Source: an uncultured Oscillospiraceae bacterium
Lineage (GTDB): Bacteria; Bacillota; Clostridia; Oscillospirales; Oscillospiraceae
Length of the DNA stretch: 64,000 nt
NCBI GenBank assembly: GCA_934572465.1
Contig: CAKTLG010000005.1
Coordinates: 20,719 to 84,718, forward strand
Reading direction: 5' to 3'
Below, one piece after another: positions 60,044-64,000 of this stretch; position 1 is the stretch's first letter; each line of letters opens with the position of its first letter. The notes under the pieces are model-generated. The model was not told the DNA's origin. It saw nothing but the letters and a program-made list of their open reading frames with translations, and made no database searches. The position numbers and the translations under genes were made by a program.

Positions 60044-61237
60044 TTACTTTGCGTTGTAGACCTCGATGGCCTTCTTGAGAATGTCCATCGCGCGCTCGAT
60101 CTTGGAGCACTCAAGGACGTAGGCCATGCGGACTTCGTTCTTGCCCTTGCCCGGGGTCGCGTACATCGGCGCGCCGGGGGCGAACATCACGGTCTCGCCG
60201 TTGTCGTTGAACTCCTCGAGCAGCCACTGCTGGAACTTATCGGCGTCGTCCACCGGCAGCGCCGCCATCAGATAGAACGCGCCGCCCGGCACGTCGAACA
60301 CAACGCCGGGGATCTCGCCGAGCTTGCGGCAGAGCGTATCGCGGCGCTTCTTGTACTCGTCGCGCACGGCGGCAAAGTACTCGGGGCCGACGGTGTAGAG
60401 CGCGGCGGAGGCGACCTGATCGAGCGTGGCGACCGAGAGCCTTGCCTGGCAGTACTTCATCGCGTGGCTCATGAGCTGCTTGTTCTTGGAGATCAGGCAG
60501 CCGATGCGCGCGCCGCAGGCGGAAAAGCGCTTGGAAACGGTGTCGATGACGATGATGTTGTCGCCGGCCTTATCGGCGAACTCACCGAAGGACTGGAGCT
60601 TCTGCCCGCCGTAGACGAACTCGCGGTAGGCCTCGTCGCCGATGAGGAACAGATCGTGCTTCACGGCAAGATCGACGAGCATCTCCATCTCCTCGTGGCT
60701 GAGGATGACGCCGGTGGGGTTGCCGGGATTCGTGACCATGATGGCGCGCGTGTGCTCGTTGATCAGCGGCTCGATCTTCTCGCGGTCGGCATAGTGGTAG
60801 CCTTCCTCGGGGCAGGTCGGAATGGGGCGGATGGACGCGCCGCAGGTACGGGTCATCGTGTTGTAGTTGGGATAGAACGGCTCGGGGATCAGGATCTCGT
60901 CGCCGTCGTCGAGGATGCACTGCAGCGCGATCTGCAGCGCCTCGCTGCCGCCGGTGGTGACATAGATCTCGCTCTTGTCAAAGTGCATATCGAGCTTGTC
61001 GTAGTAGCCCTGAATGGCGTCGATCAGCTCGGGGATACCGGGGGAGGGAGCGTAGGCGAGCACCGGCTGCTCAAACTCCTTGATGGCCTTGAAGAAGGCG
61101 GGCGGAGTCTGCACGTCGGGCTGGCCGATGTTCAGGTGGTAGATGCTGACGCCGCGTTTTTCCGCCGCCACAGCATAGGGATGGAACTTACGCATCGGGG
61201 AAAGGCCGCATTTTTCAACTTTGCTGGAAAACTTCAT
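60044..61237 (-). CDS. pyridoxal phosphate-dependent aminotransferase class I/II (AspB-like)
   Basis: 397 aa from ATG 61237 (GAGGAGG upstream). YHLNIGQPDVQTPP at the N-terminus, TTGGSEALQIALQ, NPGNPTGVILS, DEAYREFVYGG, and the PLP Lys in TVSKRFSACGARIG. Aspartate or aromatic amino acids are the likely substrates. Operon with the Dabb gene. Promoter TTGTTT-17-TATAAT is immediately upstream. Confidence 0.93.
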   Translation of the reverse strand: MKFSSKVEKCGLSPMRKFHPYAVAAEKRGVSIYHLNIGQPDVQTPPAFFKAIKEFEQPVLAYAPSPGIPELIDAIQGYYDKLDMHFDKSEIYVTTGGSEALQIALQCILDDGDEILIPEPFYPNYNTMTRTCGASIRPIPTCPEEGYHYADREKIEPLINEHTRAIMVTNPGNPTGVILSHEEMEMLVDLAVKHDLFLIGDEAYREFVYGGQKLQSFGEFADKAGDNIIVIDTVSKRFSACGARIGCLISKNKQLMSHAMKYCQARLSVATLDQVASAALYTVGPEYFAAVRDEYKKRRDTLCRKLGEIPGVVFDVPGGAFYLMAALPVDDADKFQQWLLEEFNDNGETVMFAPGAPMYATPGKGKNEVRMAYVLECSKIERAMDILKKAIEVYNAK

Positions 61238-61307
61238 TTGGTGTTCTCCTCCTCTTGATTTGAATAAAGCGTGTGCTCCAAATGGAATAAATTTCCTTCC
61301 AAGCTGT

Positions 61308-61336
61308 ATTATAACGCCCGCCGGAGCGAAAAACAA
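61308..61336 (-). promoter_or_regulatory. sigma-A promoter of the aminotransferase-Dabb operon
   Basis: Minus strand: -35 TTGTTT (61331-61336), 17-bp spacer, -10 TATAAT (61308-61313). Confidence 0.83.
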
Positions 61337-61392
61337 CTGGGCTATGCGGAGAAAGACGGCGCGGCGGCTTGTCGGAATTGACGAAGCGCCGT

Positions 61393-62316
61393 TCAGATGT
61401 CGTCAAGAGCGCTCTCGCCGTACACGCGCACGCCGTTTTTCTTCAGCAGCTCCGCCGTCACGCCGTCGCCGTCCGTCAGGCGGCGGGAAAAGGTGCCGTC
61501 GTAGATCCTGCCGCAGCCGCAGCTGGGGCTTTTTTCCTTGAGCACGGCAGCGCAGCAGTCCTGCGCGCGGCAGATGGCGAGAGCTTCCTCCGCGCCGCGG
61601 CGGTAATGCGCCGTTACGTCGCGCCCGTCCGCCGTGACGACGACTCCGCCGCGCCGCTCGCTCGGCACGCGCGGCGTGGGCAGCCCGCCGAGCTGCTCGG
61701 GACAGACGGGGATGAGCTCGTAGCGCTCCGCCAGCGCAAGGACGCGCGCATCGGTCTTGCTCTGCCCGTCGTAGCGGCAGGGCGTGCCGAGCAGACACGC
61801 CGAGACGAGCAGCTTTTCCCCCTCCCGCAGCGAGAGCGCATGCCCGTTGAGCACGGCCTGCGCAAGCGTCTCGCCCTCATAGCGCAGCTTGAGCGAGAAA
61901 AACGGCGCATCGCTGTCCAGCAGCCGCAGAAAGAGCTTGTCGCCCGCCCATGCGGGCAGCGCCAGCAGCTCCTCCTTTTTGATCCAGGCGAGTTCGCCCT
62001 CGTCGCAGTCTCTGAGCGTGCCTTCAAAGCCGTCGGCGGTAAAAAGGTGCATATACTCCGGCTCCCAGCGGTCAGAGACAAAGGTGACGATGCCGCGGTA
62101 GCGCCAGGATGTGAGCGTCAGGCCCGTTTCCTCCTTCGCCTCGCGCAGCATGCATTCCTCGGGGCTTTCGCCGCGCTCGAACTTGCCGCCGATGCCGATC
62201 CACTTGTCGTGGTTGCAGTCGTTTTCCTTCTTTGTGCGGTGCAGCATGAGATATTCGCCGTCCCGCTCGATGTAGATAAGCGTCGTGTTCAGGGCACGGC
62301 AGATGTTGTCGTCCAT
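61393..62316 (-). CDS. NUDIX hydrolase fused to DUF523
   Basis: 307 aa from ATG 62316 (AGGAGG upstream). N-terminal NUDIX domain (1-150) with the full Nudix box in GGKFERGESPEECMLRE followed by AKEETGL, most like MutT-type 8-oxo-dGTP diphosphatases. The C-terminal DUF523 domain (about 165-300) has LVSACLLGTPCRYDG, VCPEQLGGLPTPR and SPSCGCGRIYDGTF with conserved cysteines. The two are usually separate genes; the fusion suggests a shared nucleotide- or RNA-related job. DUF523 function is unknown. Confidence 0.9.
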   Translation of the reverse strand: MDDNICRALNTTLIYIERDGEYLMLHRTKKENDCNHDKWIGIGGKFERGESPEECMLREAKEETGLTLTSWRYRGIVTFVSDRWEPEYMHLFTADGFEGTLRDCDEGELAWIKKEELLALPAWAGDKLFLRLLDSDAPFFSLKLRYEGETLAQAVLNGHALSLREGEKLLVSACLLGTPCRYDGQSKTDARVLALAERYELIPVCPEQLGGLPTPRVPSERRGGVVVTADGRDVTAHYRRGAEEALAICRAQDCCAAVLKEKSPSCGCGRIYDGTFSRRLTDGDGVTAELLKKNGVRVYGESALDDI

Positions 62317-62345
62317 GGTGAGCCTCCTGCTTTGTTGCTGGTGAC

Positions 62346-62374
62346 AGTATAAGCGCGCAAAAGAGAAATTGCAA
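62346..62374 (-). promoter_or_regulatory. sigma-A promoter of the NUDIX-DUF523 gene
   Basis: Minus strand: -35 TTGCAA (62369-62374), 17-bp spacer, -10 TATACT (62346-62351). Confidence 0.83.
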
Positions 62375-62391
62375 GTTTTGTGATTTTCTGC

Positions 62392-62419
62392 TTGACTTCG
62401 GAATGATTTCTGGTATAAT
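62392..62419 (+). promoter_or_regulatory. sigma-A promoter of tRNA-Ser
   Basis: -35 TTGACT (62392-62397), 16-bp spacer, -10 TATAAT (62414-62419); divergent from the NUDIX promoter. Confidence 0.88.
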
Positions 62420-62446
62420 GATTTTTGCTGTCGAGCACGACGATAC

Positions 62447-62538
62447 GCAGCAGTATCGAAGCGGTCATAACGAGCACGACTGGAAATCGTGTGTACGTCA
62501 AAAGCGTACCGAGAGTTCGAATCTCTCCTGCTGCGCCA
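62447..62538 (+). tRNA. tRNA-Ser (anticodon GGA)
   Basis: 92 nt with encoded CCA. Acceptor GCAGCAG/CTGCTGC, anticodon stem CACGA/TCGTG with loop CTGGAAA (anticodon GGA at 62482-62484), a long variable arm TGTACG...CGTACC typical of class II tRNA, and T arm GAGAG-TTCGAAT-CTCTC. Reads UCC and UCU serine codons. Its last 20 nt are repeated downstream at 63819 and 63973. Confidence 0.95.
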
Positions 62539-62542
62539 AAGC

Positions 62543-62589
62543 AAAAGCTACATTTTAGTCTTGAGATCAAGGCTAAAATGTAGCTTTTT
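62543..62589 (+). terminator. Rho-independent terminator after tRNA-Ser
   Basis: AAAAGCTACATTTTAG / CTAAAATGTAGCTTTT perfect 16-bp stem with an inner CTTGA/TCAAG extension, then T run. Confidence 0.92.
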
Positions 62590-62600
62590 CTATATTAAAC

Positions 62601-62636
62601 CTCCATGATATACTGCTGGTCAGTGATATCATGGAG
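62601..62636 (+). other. inverted repeat covering the recombinase ribosome site
   Basis: CTCCATGATAT (62601-62611) pairs exactly with ATATCATGGAG (62626-62636); the GGAG of the right arm is the only ribosome-site candidate for the ORF at 62645, so the hairpin could block translation. Confidence 0.65.
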
Positions 62637-62644
62637 ATTTTGTT

Positions 62645-62929
62645 ATGTCTGGATATGTGATCAAGATTCCACAAGAGAAAGAGAACCGTACTATTTGGAG
62701 TCGGCAATTAAGAGTCGCTGCTTATTGCCGGGTCAGCACTTCTTACGAGGAACAACAGCAAAGTCTGGAAAACCAAATCGAGTACTTTACGCAATACATC
62801 AAAAGAAATCCCTTTTGGAGACTTGTCGCTGTGTATGTAGACAATGCCTCCGGACTTCATACGAAAAACCGGCCCGGATACCAAAAGATGCTGAAAGACT
62901 GCTGGAAAGGAAGCATTCGCAACCTTTGA
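62645..62929 (+). pseudogene. truncated serine recombinase (resolvase N-terminal domain)
   Basis: 94 aa. The resolvase-domain start RVAAYCRVSTSYEEQQQSL contains the Ser nucleophile (YCRVSTS), followed by NQIEYFTQYI and a GLHTKNRPGYQKML stretch typical of large serine recombinases of Clostridia. The protein stops where the remaining catalytic and DNA-binding regions (several hundred residues) should continue, so it is a truncated remnant. The sequence is clearly more AT-rich than its surroundings, in line with acquired DNA. Confidence 0.85.
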
Positions 62930-63266
62930 GTTTAAAAAAGGAATCGATAAAGTTTCAACTGACGATGATATTCTTTCTCTTCTTGGCTGCCAAGCGTTTA
63001 AGGTTTATTTTAAAAATCTCATGTACCGCTTAGTACTCCATGGCGGGAGCCACAAAGAAGAGTATGTGAAGTCAATGAATGATTTGAACTTTTTTACACT
63101 CATTTCCGAAAAGGAAAAAGAAAGAACAGCAAAAGATATCCTTTGTTTCATCTATTGCTTGAACAAACCACATCTACTTGCGCATCTGAAGGATGTAGAC
63201 CCGGATGCGAAATCGAAGTTGAATTTGTGGTGTCAAGATATACGAAAGAGATCCGCTGCAACATAA
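62907..63266 (+). CDS. AT-rich ORF after the recombinase fragment, unknown (possible remnant)
   Basis: Open reading frame in another phase from the recombinase, reading FEFKKGIDKVSTDDDILSL, then MYRLVLHGGSHKEEYVK and ISEKEKERTAKDILCF, to a stop at 63266. It has no obvious start codon with a ribosome site; ATG 63021 is the first methionine after 62925. It may be the tail of a longer mobile-element gene joined by deletion to the recombinase fragment. I do not recognise the family. Confidence 0.4.
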   Translation, partial: KEAFATFEFKKGIDKVSTDDDILSLLGCQAFKVYFKNLMYRLVLHGGSHKEEYVKSMNDLNFFTLISEKEKERTAKDILCFIYCLNKPHLLAHLKDVDPDAKSKLNLWCQDIRKRSAAT

Positions 63267-63282
63267 AATGTCGATTTTAACC

Positions 63283-63684
63283 GTCCCTTCTAAGAAAGGA
63301 AAACATCCGCCTTCAGCAGATGTCTTCATTTCTTGGGATTCCGCCACCCAAAGGGCGGCTCCACCCTCCAGTGATTGAAATGCTCGAGCGAAATGAATTC
63401 GCCCAGCGATTTGCCTGCGGCAAAAAGCTCGTACGGCGCAAAAGCGCCGCCGGCCAGAAGGCCAGTTAGGTACTTCTCAGGTAAAATCACAAACAACCTT
63501 AGAGGGTTCGGAATTGTTACCCCCTGCCAAATCAGAAATTCCTGCCACCGTTCCGTTTCCGCTTTACAGCGAAAACGGAACGGTGGCAGGAATTCCTTCG
63601 CTTTCGTCCGGCAAACGCTTCGCTGGTTTACCGGACGAGGAGATTGGGTGCGATGCGGAAATATCCGAATTGAAGCCGTCCGAC
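63283..63684. repeat. hairpin-rich non-coding interval
   Basis: Consecutive inverted repeats with no supported gene: a stem AATTCCTGCCACCGTTCCG / CGGAACGGTGGCAGGAATT (about 63529-63588) extended by a nearly complementary inner arm and a TTAC loop; CCGGCAAAC / GTTTACCGG (about 63612-63635); CGGCGC/GCGCCG; and CCGCC/GGCGG. Long ORFs on either strand here are composed of these palindromes. Confidence 0.7.
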
Positions 63685-63992
63685 AAAAAGGACACCACCC
63701 GAAAGGGTGGTGTTTTTTTGCAATGGGAGATTTGAACAGGGGGCGAGCAAAGCGAGAAAACGCCCCTGTGGGGCGTTTGTCCCCCGCTGTGCGTGTCGCG
63801 GCACGGGAGTGCCGCGAGCGAATCTCTCCTGCTGCGCCAAAAAGGACACCACCCGAAAGGGTGGTGTTTTTTTGCGATGGGAGATTCGAACAGGGGGCGA
63901 GCGAAGCGAGAAAACGCCCCTGCGGGGCGTTTGTCCCCCGCTGTGCGTGTCGCGGCACGGGAGTGCCGCGAGCGAATCTCTCCTGCTGCGCC
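63685..63992. repeat. tandem 154-bp units ending in the tRNA-Ser 3' end
   Basis: Two full units (63685-63838, 63839-63992) and the start of a third (63993-64000). Each has a terminator hairpin ACCACCC/GGGTGGT plus T run, a GGGAGATT(C/T)GAAC block, ACGCCCC/GGGGCGT and CGGCAC/GTGCCG hairpins, and ends CGAATCTCTCCTGCTGCGCC, identical to the tRNA-Ser tail. The two units differ at four positions, all transitions. Confidence 0.92.
63819..63842 (+). repeat. duplicate of the tRNA-Ser 3' end (putative attachment-site copy)
   Basis: Identical to 62519-62540 across CGAATCTCTCCTGCTGCGCC and the following A residues; another copy is at 63973-63996. Direct repeats of a tRNA tail around recombinase-bearing DNA are the hallmark of attL/attR, although here the copy is also part of a tandem unit. 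Confidence 0.6.
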
Positions 63993-64000
63993 AAAAAGGA

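Noticed and set aside
63326..63994. A 222-codon minus-strand open frame and a related 74-codon frame.
   Set aside because: It is a translation of the hairpin repeats and the tRNA tail; the two 154-bp units give the same peptide twice and there is no ribosome site.
1..64000. CRISPR arrays, complete insertion sequences, rRNA genes.
   Set aside because: No regularly spaced direct repeats with unique spacers, no transposase with terminal repeats and no rRNA sequence were seen; the only tandem arrays are the 45-bp coding repeats and the 154-bp tRNA-tail units.

Overview
The window reads as a chromosomal segment of a GC-rich anaerobic Bacillota (Clostridia). The gene content points to an Oscillospiraceae-like gut butyrate producer: butyryl-CoA dehydrogenase with etfBA, an [FeFe]-hydrogenase, RNase Y, a T-box before thrS, an archaeal-type ProRS, S-layer-homology domains and strong sigma-A promoters with 17-bp spacers. 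The family-level placement is an inference from gene content only. Coding density is high and most gene ends carry clear Rho-independent hairpins.

Layout. 1-2.8 kb: bcd(partial)-etfB-etfA. 3.1-4.6 kb: a low-complexity lipoprotein, a ModE/LysR-type HTH protein and a zinc-ribbon protein. 4.6-6.7 kb: T-box and thrS without a TGS domain. 6.9-10.8 kb: a TAXI-TRAP uptake operon (binding protein, DUF1850, fused permease). 10.9-15.5 kb: amidase/SH3, rny, a YmdB-like phosphoesterase, an SbcD-like nuclease and a 59-aa protein. 15.6-18.2 kb: a two-component system. 18.3-20.3 kb: proS and flavodoxin. 20.5-24.5 kb: two secreted beta-helix-like proteins, the second with three SLH repeats. 24.7-25.4 kb: a DUF1275 membrane protein.

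25.5-32.4 kb: a minus-strand TM1266-like/ABC-transporter operon with a structured leader, divergent from a plus-strand operon of a 929-aa Fe-S flavoprotein with hypA and hypB. 32.5-37.1 kb (minus): proB-proA-proC-amidohydrolase-yfcE. 37.3-40.8 kb (minus): a truncated NuoF-like protein and a group A [FeFe]-hydrogenase, then a LysR regulator. 41-43 kb (minus): a GH1 homologue that appears to lack its nucleophile, and a double-OB SSB paralogue. 43-46.9 kb (minus): a glycerol-3-phosphate oxidation cluster with the GlpP antiterminator and a terminator in its leader. 47-50 kb (minus): hydroxyisocaproate-type dehydrogenase plus branched-chain aminotransferase behind a leader with two terminators, then an unknown gene. 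50.1-50.8 kb: debris of two truncated genes. 51-57 kb: polysaccharide deacetylase, then pepD, a LysR regulator, a YfcC-like permease and an AEC transporter. 57-62.3 kb: two aminotransferases, an XRE membrane regulator, a Dabb protein and a NUDIX-DUF523 fusion. 62.4-64 kb: tRNA-Ser(GGA), an AT-rich recombinase remnant, and tandem 154-bp units that each end in a copy of the tRNA 3' end.

Themes. Peptide and amino-acid fermentation (pepD, hicD-ilvE, aminotransferases, butyryl-CoA dehydrogenase, hydrogenase) fits together as reductant disposal. The most novel material is non-coding. A hairpin-mosaic element occurs in copies about 56 kb apart whose stems differ by compensatory base changes. The tRNA-Ser tail is repeated in tandem. 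Two operon leaders have terminators or hairpins but match no riboswitch class I recognise.
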